Notes under the pieces: generated by a model
Database searches by the model: none
The model's input: the letters and a program-made list of their open reading frames with translations, nothing else
Told to the model about the DNA's origin: nothing
Shown here: piece by piece, positions 11,000 to 24,900 of the stretch
How positions within the stretch are numbered: position 1 is the first letter of the stretch
How the letters are laid out: each line of letters begins with the position of its first letter
Made by a program: the position numbers and the translations under genes
Origin: Gambelia wislizenii
Taxonomy: Eukaryota; Chordata; Lepidosauria; Squamata; Crotaphytidae
Direction of reading: 5' to 3'
DNA: 64,000 bases
Assembly (NCBI GenBank): GCA_030847615.1
Contig: JAUMIR010000002.1
Span: 289,830,028 to 289,894,027, forward strand

Positions 11000-13900
11000 G
11001 TGAGTGTGAATGCATTTGAGAATCCAGTTGATGCCACAAGGCTGGGGTGCTTTTAAGAGTAGTGGAGTAGGAGATGAATAGATTTGAAGCAAATGGGGCA
11101 ATCCAGTCACAGGATCTCTCATGCAACACCAGAAGTGTTGTACTGCAGCCACCATCATCTCCAGTCAGCCTGCTGCCTTTTGGGAGTTGCAGACCAGTGC
11201 CTTTACCAGGCACCAAGTGGAAGATGGCTGCCCTGTGGTGTCACTAAGGCTGGTGTCACCTCTCTACCTGATGGTGTCACCTGGTGCTGTTTGGTCTCTC
11301 CACACACCCTAAGTGCCACCACTGTGGGTGCCCTATGGAACTGAACATGAGCTACCCAAGAATGTGGTGGTTTTCATTCTATCCATGAAATCATTGCACG
11401 TTGTTCCTGGTGCATAGTTTGGTGAGCTACATAAGCTGAATGTTATGCGCTCTCCTGCTTCCTGCTTACATATTTATTTATTATATTTATTTATATCCCG
11501 CCTTTCTGCCAATATAGGAACTGAAGTGGCTAACAATGAATTTAAAACAATACATAAACATTAAAAAATATAAATATGGAATTTGAAAAACAAATTAAAC
11601 AATTTAGAGTGTTAAAACATTTAAAAACATTAAAAATATTAAAATACAATAAAACTATATACACCTTAAAAACAAAACTACACAGCATGTACAAGGCCAG
11701 CCCCCATCAAATTGTAAATGCCTGATGACACAAGAATGTTTTTACTTGTTCCTGAAGGAGAGCAGAGATGGTGCCATCCTGGCTTCTCTTGGGAGGGAGT
11801 TCCAAAGCCTAGGAGCAGCTTCCTTCAGTGTAGGCAGAAGAAGAAGAATGAACTTGGAGATCCATTTTCTTTTTGTGGCCAGGCTTGCTGTGTTGGGAGA
11901 GTTCCTCTGGGGAAATGTCTTTTTGATATTTCTTGATCCGTTCGCTGCTGTAATCTGGGTTGATCTGGTTGTATTGTTTCTCTTTAGACTACCTCAGGTC
12001 ATGTCCAGTTTGACAACTGCAACTTTGAGAACAGTCAGCTGCAGATTCATGCCCCAGGAACCTGCCAGGTCAAATTCTGCACTTTCAACCAGTCCAGCAT
12101 CAATTTCCACAGTGCAGCCATCTGTCTCCTGGAAAACTGTGAGTTTGTTGGGAGTGAAAATGCCTCTGTGACAGTTGAAGGTTGCCCATCATTGGACAGG
12201 AACTGGGCCTGCAAGCACTTGACCATGTTGGCAAAGTCACGTTCTGTGTTGCTGCAGACTCCAGAGCCACCATTTTGTAACGTGTCGAAGTTTGAAAGCC
12301 AGGGTCATCTGCAAATGAAGAACACAAGGACCTGTGATATTGTAGTGGGTGAGGACCTGGATAATATATTTCCTGCTTCACAGACTCAAGGAATACCAAA
12401 GAGAGGGTGTGAGAAGGAGAATGACATTGCTGGGAATCTTAGCATGACACACAAAGAAGAGGCCGTGACGATAGACACAGATTCCAGTGACAGTGAACTG
12501 AGCATAAGCAGTGAGAATGAAGATGACGACGAGTCAGTGTACAAACTGCCTTACCAGGCTCACAGCCTGAGCCACGTGTTGGCCAAAGTGATTCATGGTA
12601 GGCTGCAAACCAGTGGATTGACAGCTCTCCAAAATGACTATGAGCTAAAAACTCTTCCTCAGGAGCTGCAGAAAGACAAGGAGGCTCAGTCGCTTGCCAA
12701 TGCAGTGCAAGGATGCCTTATTCGGAAGTGCCTTTTCAGAGATGGAAAGGGTGGCATCTTTGTTTGCTCCCAGGGGCAAGCCAGAGTAGAGGGAAGCATC
12801 TTCAGGGACTTGACCTATGCGATGCGATGCATACAAAACAGTAAGGTGCCGTAAAAGATGGGGAGTGAATGTCACATGCCATGATTAAGTCTGTGGTTGT
12901 GCTCAGCTAGATTGTTCCTTTTCAGGCTGGGGTCTCAACTGTTTTGTGGTTTGTACCTATAAATAGCTGTGAATATTTAGGTCAACTCCTAATAACTCCT
13001 TGATCACACTTAAAAAAAAACAGTCACCAGATAGCTAGAAGTTAATGATTTTGGATTTATTCATTTTTTAAAAAGTTGAATTCTGCAACCTTTATAAATT
13101 ATGCCAGTTAAACTAAGGTGCATGCATAATTTTTCTGATTTTCCATAATTCTGCTAATCGTGGGGAACAGCCTGTGAAAGGTATTGGAAGCCCCATCCTT
13201 ATGCCCATTGTAAGTCTTACCCAACAGCCAATCAGAGATGCCTTTGATACATATCTTCATAAATACATAAATAAATGAGCACCAGAAAAACTTGCTTGTT
13301 TAAAAAAAAAACACGGAAGGAAAGAGCTGAGATTTCTAGGAAGTTGAATTCTGCAGCTTGTCCACCCTTCCCCATAATGAAAGCACCCAAACCACCACTA
13401 CCCATCTTTGTATGTAGCAAAACATACTTGAGCTCTGAGAGGGCTGCAGTTTGTCTGATGAATCACAAGTTGCAAAAGCCTGAGCCAAGGCCTGGATTTC
13501 ACACAACCGTCCTTGACTCAGAGTTTCAAGATCAGGAGACTTTCTCTTTTCATTTTGTGTGTGTGGTGCAGTTAACATGTTACCCCCCCCCCACTCCCCG
13601 CCCCCGTTTTGAAAATGGTCACTTTTTTCAATCCTTTAGAGTTTGACATTATGTTCTTAACCATGCTGGGGCTCTTTCATCACCAAACAATGTGATTTAT
13701 CCAGATCAGAAGAGATTGTGTGAATCATTCCCAAGAGTCAGAGGCAGGCTGTGAGAACTCTCCTTGGGCTGACATTTCCACTGCAAAGAGTTAAGAGATC
13801 CAGCCAAGAGAGTCTGGGAAGTGTTTGGGGAATGTACATAAGCGGTAGTGCAAGATTTATGCTGTCTGTAACAATTCATTGCTAGGTCTTAAAGCCTTTG

Positions 13901-16849
13901 TGCATTTTTTACACCACTTGTTGGTGGGGATGGTATTGTTTCTTGCTTAGCAGCCATCATTTGGGTTTTAAATACAAAACTTTTGCTTCTGACTATTTGT
14001 CCCAGGAGCAGATGGAAATTTAGGATCCTAAGTATTCCAAGTATAATGGGGGGTCTGAAGAAAAATGGCTGGAATGTTGAGAGGGGTTCCTGATCATGTA
14101 GTAATCATATCTGGGCCAGATTAATCTCTTATGCAACTCACAAAAGAGTCCTTGATATGTGAAGGCTGCATAGTGTACAAGTGCAGGAAACAGCAGGAAG
14201 ATTTCTATAGATTGTCTCATGTGGGCCAAGCCGTGCTTCATCTTGTTAACATTTCTTGGCAGTAACCAAAAGGGCAGAAGCTGAAGTGAGATGCATCATT
14301 TTTCAGTGTGAGGCTGCTATGTTAGGAGCCCATTTAGCCTTTAAGTGAAACATTAAATGGGAGTTTGCCATTTGTTACATCATTGTTGCTCCTAGCTGAA
14401 ATGCTTTGTGAATACCATTTTTCTGAGCAGCCTTCAGCTTTGCCTTTGTTAGAAGATCAGGAATTTTGCATTTCGGTTTGTAAAGAACTATATGGGACCC
14501 TGCAATCTGTTTTTATTCTGTCTTTGAGATACAGAACTTAATCACTTGTCACCACTATACTGCTTTCCTGAAAATATTAGTTCAGGCTCATGTACCTGCC
14601 CTGCATGTTCTACAACAAAGACGAAAATTATATAAATAATTTAGTGTCCCTGCACTCTCCTTATCCTCCTTTAGCACCCCTTTAACTCCATTGTCATCCC
14701 ACAATCTCAATGGCTTCCCTAGACAATTCCCTGCTCTGGATGTACAGTCACTTTCCTACTTACATGTAAGTCATATTTGACAGCACACTGAAGTCACTGT
14801 TTCTGTTTTACTCAACACTGCTCATATCCTTGGACGACTAGAGCGCAACTGGCGGAAAACTCGACTCTTATCCGACAGGACTCGTCATAGGAACTTTCTT
14901 TGGTCCTATCAAGAGGCAATACGTGCAGCGCAGAGATCCTTCTCCTCTGCACGTATTGCGTCTGCAGAGTCCCGTCCAGCAGAGCTGTTTAGGGTGGTAA
15001 GGGAGATGACGCAGGTTATACCTGCGCAGAACCCATTGCTTAACCCAACAACGGACTGCTGTGAAGCATTTAACAACTTCTTTGCAGATAAAATCTCTCG
15101 GATAAGAGCCGACTTAGATGCCAGTATTTTGACAGAAACAATTGACGAGGTGTCCAGCAACTCTGTTGATGTAAGTTTACCGGATCAATTTCAATCCGTG
15201 AGTACCGAGGACGTGGACAAGCTACTTGGTAGGGTGAGGAAGATGACCTGCCCTCTCGATCCTTGCCCTTCATGGCTGGCCATCCGGGGTGGGGTGTGTG
15301 CTTTGATGGTGTTCCTTAAGGGCATCAGCAATGCATCCCTCAGGGAAGGGTGTGTTCCATCTTGTTTAAAGGAAGGGCCGTTAGGCTGCTCCTGAAAAAG
15401 CCTTCCCTGGACCTCCTGGACATGAACAACTATAAGCCGGTTTCTATGTTACCATTCTTGAGCAAAGTGATCGAGAAGGCAGTTGCGCTTCAACTCCAAG
15501 TGGTCTTGGATGAAACTGATTATCTAGACCCATTTCAAACTGGCTTCAGAATGGGATTTGGAGTTGAGACTGCCGTGGTTGCCTTGACCGATGACCTGCA
15601 TCTAAGCATCAACAGGGGTAGTGCTCCAGCAGAAAGGAGCTTACTTGTGGTGTTCAGCAAGGCGCCATTGTGTCCCTGATGCTGTTTAACATCTATATGA
15701 AGCTGCTGGGTGAGATTATTTGGAGTTATGGGGCTGGGTGTTATCAGTACGCTGATGACACCCAGATCTATTTCTCCTTGTCCCGATCATCGGCCTCGAA
15801 TCCCAATGGCATCTCTCCTCTTAATGACTGTCTTAAAGCTGTAATGGGCTGGATGAGGAAAAACAGATTGAGATTAAATCCGGACAAAACGGAGGTGCTC
15901 ACGGTAACGGCCCCAAAACCAGGAGTTGGGTTGCAACCTCCAGTCCTGAACGGGGTCACGCTCTCCATTAAGGACTGTGCTCGCAGTCTGGGGGTGCTCC
16001 TTGATTCATCGCTTCAGATAACTAGTCAGGTGAATGCGATGGTCAGGAGCGCCTGTTATCAGCTTCGGCTGATACGCCAGCTGTGCCCTTTCCTGGAAGC
16101 AAGGGACCTTGAGACTGTGGGGCACGCGCTGGTAACCTCTCATCTAGATTTCTGCAATGCGCTCTACATGGAGCTACCCTCATGCTTGGTCTGGAAACTT
16201 CAGTTGGTACAAAATATGGCAGCCAGAGTGGTCTCGGGTACATCTCGGCGAGACCATATAACTCCAGTATTAAAATCTCTCCACTGGCTGCCTATCAGTT
16301 TCCGAGCCCAGTATAAGGTTTGGTTATTACCTTTAAAGCCCTAAATGGCTTGGGTCCAACTTATCTCCGGAACCGCCTCCTCCCATACAATACTCCCCGC
16401 GCACTCCGGTCCTCTGGGAGGAATCTGCTTCAGCCACAAAAATCTAGGCTGTCTGCAACCTCCCAGAGGGCCTTTTCGGTAATCGCCCCCAAATTGTGGA
16501 ATGACCTGCCGAACGAGATCCGTCAGATGACGAGCCTGAGTAGCTTTAAAAAAGCACTAAAGACGGATCTCTTTCGGCAGGCCTTTCCTAATTAGATCCC
16601 GGCCCCAGGAGCTCCTGGCCTCTTTTAGTCTTTTAGCCTCTTTTAGTCTTTTAGTCTCTTTTAGTCTGCTGGCTATTTATCATTTTTGTTAATGTGATTT
16701 TAGATTAGTTGTTTTTAATTTATATTGATTTAATATCTTTTTATGGGGGAGGGTGGGGGTGGGTCGTGTTTAGGGAATTTAATCTATATTTGTATTTTAG
16801 TTTTTGTAAGCTGCCCCAATTGTTTTCACAGAGGGGCGGGTATAAATAA

Positions 16850-16880
<31 letters not shown>

Positions 16881-19800
16881 GTTATTATCATCCTGCACTT
16901 GGTTTTAAGCACCACACAGAATTAGGCAGAGTTGTCTTCCTTCTGGCTGTGCTTGGGCACACTCATTTAAAGGGTTTGTCTCTTGGTTGTGATTGGATAA
17001 CCCACTTATCCAGTCAATGGGAAGTTGTTCAAGTAGCAGTGCTAGTATGTGCTTCAGGTCACTTGTTGACCTAGTGCCTGAATTTCACAGGCTTTTTTTA
17101 GGCAAGGAATACGCAGGGTCTGTCTACACTGCAGAAATACAGCAGTTTGACACCACTTTATCCACCATAGTTAGATCCTATAGAATGGTATTTGCAGTTT
17201 TGTGAGGTATTTAGCCTGTTCTCTGGTGCTTCACCAAAATACATTCCATAGGATAGAACTATGGTAGATAACGTGGTGTCAAACTGCTGTACTGTATTTC
17301 TGCAGTGTAGGAAGTCACTCAGAGCTGGTTGGTCATTGCTTTTCTCTGAATATAGCCTATAGCACATGGCATTACTTGGTGATCTCCCTTCCAGCTACTA
17401 ACCAGGCCTGATCTTGTTTAGCTTCTGAGATCAGGCAGGAACATAGAATCATAGAGTTGGAAGAGACCACAAGGGCCATCCAGTCCAACTCCCTGCCATG
17501 CCGAAATACACACATCATTCCTAACAGATGGCCATCCAGCCTCTGTTCATTTTTATTTTTTAAAATATTTTTATTAATTTTATAATCGTATATTATAATA
17601 TCCAATCAATACTTGTTTAGTATAACACATAATATTACCATAAACATCACAATTTTTCTATTAACTAATTTCAAAAGTTAACATAGATTCTTTACTATGA
17701 TTCTTTTCAAGAATATTAATTCCCTTACCCCCCCCCCCCTCCACCTCAGTGCTCCCCTTCACTGGAGCCATTATCCCTTACCTAATCTTTCCAGAATCTC
17801 ATTTCTTCTCATTCCAGCCTCTGTTTAAAAACCTCCAAAAAAGGAGACTCCACCACACTCCCAGGCAGTGTATTCCACTTCTGAACAGCTCTTACTGTCA
17901 GGAAGTTCTTCCTAATGTTTAGGTGGAATCTCTTTTCCTGTAGTTTGAACCAACTGCTCCGTGTCCTAGTCTCTGGAGCAGCAGAAAACAAGCTTGATCC
18001 ATCCTCAGTATGACATCCCTTCAAATATTTAAACATGGCTATCATGTCACCTCTCAACCTTCTCTTCTCCAGACTAAACATACCCAGCTCCCTAAGCCGC
18101 TTTTCATAGGGCATGGCTTCCAGACCTCCCACCATCCTGGTTGCCCTCCTCTGGACACATTCCAACTTCTCAATATCTTTCCTGAATTGTGGTGCCCAGA
18201 ACTGGACACAGTATTCCAGGTGAGATCTGACCAAAGCAGAATACAGTGGCACTATATTACTTCCCTTGATCTAGACACTATACTCCTATTAATGCAACCT
18301 AGAATCGCATTTGCTTTTTTAGCTGCTGCATTACACTGCTGACTCATGTTCAGCTTGTTGTCCACTAAGACTCCTAGATCCCTTCCACATGTACTGCCAT
18401 CAATCCAGGGGTCACCCATCCTATATATGCCCATTTCATTTTTACTGCCCAAGTGTAGTTTCCTACATTTCTCCCTGTTGACATTCATTTTGTTAGTTTT
18501 GGCTCAGCTTTCTAATGTGTTCAGGTCATTTTGGATTCTGATCCTGTCCTCTGAGATATTAGCTACCCTTCCTAATTTGGTGTCATCTGCAGGATTGATA
18601 AATCCACCCTCTATTCCCTCATCCAAGTCATTGATAAAAATGTTGAAATGATTTGGTACCTTCTGTTTGTCTGGGCTAGGGTGTTTGAAATTATTCATTA
18701 TTACTACACTATTTCTTTGAGCACGTTCGTTATGCTGTGCTCTATCTCCACATAATTCTGAGCATTTTAGCTGGAGGGAAAATAACAGGACTAAATTACT
18801 TTTAGGATCGCTCTCAGGATCACTCCCAGGATTGCTTCGATGGTGGGAATGGCTATGGGGGTGAAGGGAGGGGAGGAGGAAATCACTCCTCCCCTTACTT
18901 CACCCCTGCATCGCCATTACTGCCACGGAGAGATCCTGAGGTGCGATCCCAGGGGCAAAGGAAGAAGGGAGGCAATATCTCCTCTTCCCCTCCCTTCACC
19001 CTGCATCACTATTCCCACCACCGAAGCAATCCCAATGGGCGACCTCGGGGGCAAAGGGAGACGGGAGGCGATATCTCCTCCTCCCCTCCCTTCAACCCTG
19101 CATTGCCATTCCTGCCATGGGAGTGATCCTGAGGGGTGATCCCAGGGGCAAAGGGAGGTGAGATCTTTCCTCCTCCTCCCCTCCCCTCCCCTGTCCACCC
19201 CTCCCGCTGTACCATCTGCGGATAACTGAATCAGTGGATGGTGAATCAGCAGATACGGGGATGTTACTGTACTGTGGAGGAGTCAGCCCCTTTTTCAGTT
19301 TTTTAGTTTGGTTGATAAAATCTCTTCCTGGACATACAAAGTGATACCACTTCCAGGTTGTCCTTCCATTCCTATAGAGTCTGCATCTAGAAATGACAGT
19401 ATCTCACTGGTACTTTCCATCCCATCTGAGTTCTGTTATGCTTACTGTATTTATTCCCTCCTTTAAAATCATATTTAAAACCAAGCTCTCCAGTTCTTGG
19501 CCAGAGCCTTCTAGGAATAACATACAAACAGTGTCCTTCTCCACATATCTTAGGCATGTGCCTTTTCCCCTAAAGTCCTTTGGCCTCTTTGATTTGCTAT
19601 TGTATTTAACATATACTTTTGGCTTATTTCTACCACATCCCTATTTGGGCAACTGGAAACATTTTCATCTTCAATCCCTTTGGGATGAAATAGTGTGAAC
19701 CAAGTGTTCCTGAAATGGTGAGCCATTGTGGTGTAGTGTAGTAGGCTTGTGAGTCCAGAAAACTAGGATTTGAATCCCTGCTCAGACATGGAAACCCACT

Positions 19801-21912
19801 GGGGGCTTGTCTACACTGGCCAAAAAAAAAGAAAAGAAAAGAAACTAAAAAAACAGACTCACCCCAAATCCGATGCTGGCAGTCCAGAAGATGTACAGCT
19901 GCTTCTGGGTAGGAACCACATTTTTTGCCCTTAACCTGACTTTGCTCTGAACTAAACATCCTTGTTCGTCACATGTCTAGGTGGCCCGTTCTGACCTCTG
20001 CAGAAGCGATGACACCGGCCAGGCTCTCGCAGGGAGCTCCTTGGCCAGTGAGGCGGTGGTGGCTCCAAAAACAGGGGATGTGCCGTTGGGGCCGATGTAG
20101 TGTTGGACGATGGCCTGTGTGGACAATGACGCATGTGGCCACCATCGTGGTTGATTTGGGGCTAGTCTTAAGCATAGTGCTCCGGAGTGGCCCTGGATTA
20201 AGTGGCCCGTGTAGACGATTCCTGGGTGACATTGGACAAGTCACACTCTCTCAGTCTCAGAGGAAAGCCTCTTTTGATCCAGTCTTTCAATAAAACTTTA
20301 TGATAGGTTCACCATAAATTGGAGTCAACTTGAAGGCACACAACAACATTGACACGTGTTCCCACCTCCTCTGAACTTTCTCCTAAGGTTCAGTTTTTCT
20401 TACCCCAGGATGAAATGCTATGAAATGTTAAAATGTCTTTTTCTCCAAAAGAGTCAAGATCCTTGTCTTTCTTTGCTTCTGGCCAACTTGTTTTCCTTTG
20501 AGATTTGGTTCCCATGTGTTGAAGTGGTAAATGACCAGCAGTTACATCGTTCAGAGTTGATGAAGTTCAGAAGATGAAATGAAAGAATATACAGGGGTAG
20601 CATCTGAGTCCCAGGTCCTTCTGATAAATGGGCAAGTAAGTGAGGGCCAAGCTTGACTGAAGTACAGTCCATCTTTGCATCTAAGAGGCAGGATTTTCAA
20701 TGTGCTGATTTCATCATTTGTGTTGGTATGTGTAACAAAGCTTGGAAGTAACATGGTAACAGTAACAGAAGTATCTGTAACTAGTTGCTCTGGCCTGAAC
20801 TTACATTTCAAAAGCAACAGAATGAACAAGAGTAAAGTTACTTTGGCCAAATTGATCACCAACAATGGTCCGCCCTGGCCTCACATCGGGAGGCATGGAG
20901 ATGCACTGTCCACAATGCTGCAGCTTTATTTGAGAACTCACCCTGAAAAGTCTTGAAGAGAAACAACAATGCAGAAAGAATCACAACCCGGAAACATCAC
21001 CCAAGGAGACCCTCTGCTGTGCTTTCTGCAACTGGACTTGTATATCTTGGATTGGCCTTTTCAGTCATCAGCACGCTTGCAGAAAGCGCGGGATGAGTCC
21101 TTCCTGAATCTTCGTTTGCGAAGAAAAGCCAGAGAAATAATGTAATGGTTTCTAGTGACTTCTAAAAGTTAATTGTAAAGGCATTTTAAGAGGAATTTTT
21201 CAATTTTTATGCTGTTGACTGAGGGGCTGGGGGCGGGGGGAAGGATTTTAATGGTACCCCTTCAGTAAATAATGGAAAGTACCAGCTGTGTAGCAAGTAA
21301 TGAAGATAGTTGCTTTTCTCTTTTTTGATAGGTAACAAGCAGTGGGTTACTTTTTAAACATAATTGAGTAATGTGAATCCATCACTTTTTACAAGTAACT
21401 TTTTAAAAGTAAAAGCTCTGGGGTATGTATCAGTTGTTGGGTGAAGAAAACCTCTCATCTGTAGCTGGTTATCAGCACTGGGAAGAAATCACCCACCGAT
21501 GTCACTGTCACACACACACACAACTTACAGGTTTTAAAAATCTACATGTTAAATACATTGAATGTTTTGTAGTTCAGCCTTAGTTTAAAGATTGCAGGCA
21601 TGGATTGTGCCTTACTGTACTTGTAGGTGTGGGGGAGACCTGAAGGAGAGGAAGTCTGTGGCTCTGACAACTGTGGTGCAAGATTGCAAGAATAACAGTG
21701 GCCTTTTTGTTTTCTTGCATCTCTTTGCACCTTTAATGCTTACCAGGGAGGGCTAGACTTGTGTCCAAAGCACAGCAAAAGTGAAAACTTTCTTCAGTTT
21801 TGGTTGGGAAGCCACAGAAAAAGACGGATTGAAAACTTATTTTACACTCTCTCACACACAGATATATATACCAGAGGTAGATTCGTACCAGAAGTAGATT
21901 TGTTTTTCATTC

Positions 21913-21948
<36 letters not shown>

Positions 21949-24900
21949 CTTTTCTTTTTATTATTATTATTATTATTAAATATATTCCAAATAATAAAAT
22001 TTCATTTACTTCCTTTACACTGTTGTCTAAATTTGATTATATGTCTAACGTTGGCATTCTATCCATTTTCTATTAAGTTGTATTATACCATTAGTTCATA
22101 GAATTAGGATTCCTTTTTCCTATAAATACATTACTATATATAATCTTTCACCTGTATTCCCCCGACTAAGAGATACATATACATATTTAATATTGGCAAA
22201 TTTTGAAATACATACAACATTTTTGGTAGTATCATCATCTTTACTGCTGCTATTCTGCCCATTAATGATAAATTTAACTGTCTCCAGTTTTCTAAGTCTT
22301 TTCTTATCTCCTTCCATTTTACCTTGTTTTCTGCCAAATCCATATTATTCTTTGTAATTATTATCCCCAAGTATCTGATTTTTTTTTCCTATTCGGAAGC
22401 CTGATATTTCTTTTAGTTTTTCTTCCTCCCTTTTCTCTATGTTTTTTGTCAACATTACAGTCTTATCTCTATTAATCTTTATTCCGGATATTTCCCCAAA
22501 TCTTTCTAATATTCTCTGTAACTTTTGGATCGATTGTACTGGGTCTTCTATTGTTATCGCCAAGTCGTCTGCGAATGCTGATATTTTATAAGTATGTTTC
22601 TTTATCCAGACTCCCTGTATTTCTTCATTTTGTATTATTTCCTTACACAGAATTTCTAGAACTGTAATTAATAATAAGGGGGAAAGGGGGCATCCTTGAT
22701 GGACCCCTTTCTCCATCCTTATTTTCTCTGTTCGTTGACCATTTATGATAATTTGAGCCTTCTGCTCTTTATATATTGCTTTAATTCCATTCAAAAACTT
22801 TTGTCCTATACCCAAATCTTTCAAGATTTCTATCATACAGACCCAATTTACGCTATCAAAAGCCTTTTCTGCATCTAGGCATATCAAAGCGAATTTCTTT
22901 CCAGGAAGTTTGTCAAATATTCTATCAAAGCTACTATCTTTCTTATATTGTATCTCAAATGTCTATTTGGTAAGAAGCCTGTTTCATCCTTTCCAATCCA
23001 TTCATTTAAGATTTTCTTCAGTTGTTCTGCCATGATTATCGTAAAGATTTTATAGTCTGTGTTTAATAACAAAATGGGTCTGTAGTTACCTAATTCCTCC
23101 GGATTTTTATTCTCTTTTGGTATTAGGAAAATGTTTGCATTTCCCCATGAAGCTGGCATTTTCCCTTCACTTATTATTGTATTAAATACTTTTAATAAAG
23201 GTGCCTTCAATTCTCCTTCAAATGTTTTGTAATATATTGCTGGGAACCCGTCCGGGCCCGGAGTTTTCCCATTTTTTAATTTCTTCAATGTCTGCTCAGT
23301 TTCTCCAATTGTTATTTGTTTGTCTAATTCCTCTCTATCCTTATTACTTATTTTCTGTAAATTCTGTGATTCCAAATATTTTTTTAATTTTAGTTTCCTT
23401 TTCTTCCTTCAATTGTCGTTCCTTAAACAGGTTAGCATGGTATCTCTGAAAGCAATTTCTAATTTTATCTGGGTTTGTTATTATGTTTCCGTTTTCCCTT
23501 ATTCTCAAGATCTGTTTCTTCTCTTGTTCTTTTCTTAGCTTATAAGCCAACCATTTGCTGACTTTATTTCCACCCTCATAAAATCTTTGTTTCACAAACC
23601 TCATCTTTTTCTCTATTTCCTCCATATAGTTCATCTTCATTTGGTCTTGTATTATCTTCAATTCTTTTTTCACTACCTCGTTTGGTGGATCGTTTTCATG
23701 TTCTTTTTCTTTTGTAAAGCCTCTTGTAATTTTTGCAGTTTCTCTCTTCTTCTTTTGTTTCGTTCCCAGTTTAGTTGCATGAATATCCCTCTTAAAACTG
23801 CTTTACTTGCATCCCACACATTTTGAATCGTTGTTTCTCCTTCTTTATTTTCTTCAAAATAATTTTTTAATGCTTGTTTTATTTTATCTTGTATCTTTTC
23901 ATCTTGTAGTAATGTTTCATTGAGTCTCCAGTTATATTCTCTCTTAGAGTCTTTGATTGTTAATGATCTCAAATTGTGATCCGATAATACCTTTGGGAGT
24001 ATTTCCATTTTTTCCAAATCTGTTGTAATATTCTTGGAGACTAGAAATATATCTATCTGTGTCTCTCTGGCTTTTCTTTGCAAACGAAGATTCGGGAAGA
24101 ACTCATCCTGTGCTTTCTGCAAGCGCGCTGATGACTATAAAGGCCAATCCGAGATAAACAAATCCGGTTGCAGGAAGCACAACAGAAGTTCTCCTTGGGT
24201 GATGTTTCCGGGTTGTGATTCTTTCTGCGTTGTCGTTTCTCTTCAAGACTTGTTCAGCATGAGTTCTCAAATAAGGCTGCAGCATTGTGGATAATGCGTC
24301 TCCATACCTCCCGATGTGAGGCCAGGGAGGACCACTGTTGGTGATCAATTTGGCCGAGCCTGAGATGTTGTTTCAGGGAATCCTTGTATTGCTTTTTTGG
24401 AGCGCCCCTCTTATGCTGACCCGTGGCGAGTTCACCGTAGAGTACTATTTTGGGGAGGCGATGGTCCTCCATCCTAGAAATATGCCCTGCCCAGCGCAGC
24501 TGTGTTCTCAATATCATGGCCTCAATGCTGGTGATCCCTGCTGGCTCAAGGACAGCAACATTCGTCACATAGTCAGTCCAGTGTATATTTAGGATTGTGC
24601 ATAGACAGCGCTGATGAAAGCGTTCGAGGAGTCGTAGGTGGTGGCGATAGGTGACCCATGGTTCAGATCCATAAAGGAGAATAGACAGTACAATGGCTCT
24701 ATACACACTGATTTTTGTGCTTCGTCTCAGGTGTTTATTACTCCAGACTCCTTTGTAAAGTCTTCCAAATGCACTATATGCCTTTGCTAATCTGTGATCG
24801 ATCTCTTTGTCAATCTTGGCATCTGAGGAGATGATGCTTCCCAGGTAGGTGAACTGCTGAACGGACTTGAGCACAGATTTGCCAACGGCAATGTGGGGAT

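Noticed and set aside
17354..17440. Functional 5S rRNA gene
   Set aside because: The 5' third is missing and there are many substitutions.
19952..20293. Coding exon from overlapping ORFs on both strands
   Set aside because: The sequence is inside a MITE that splits a Sauria SINE.
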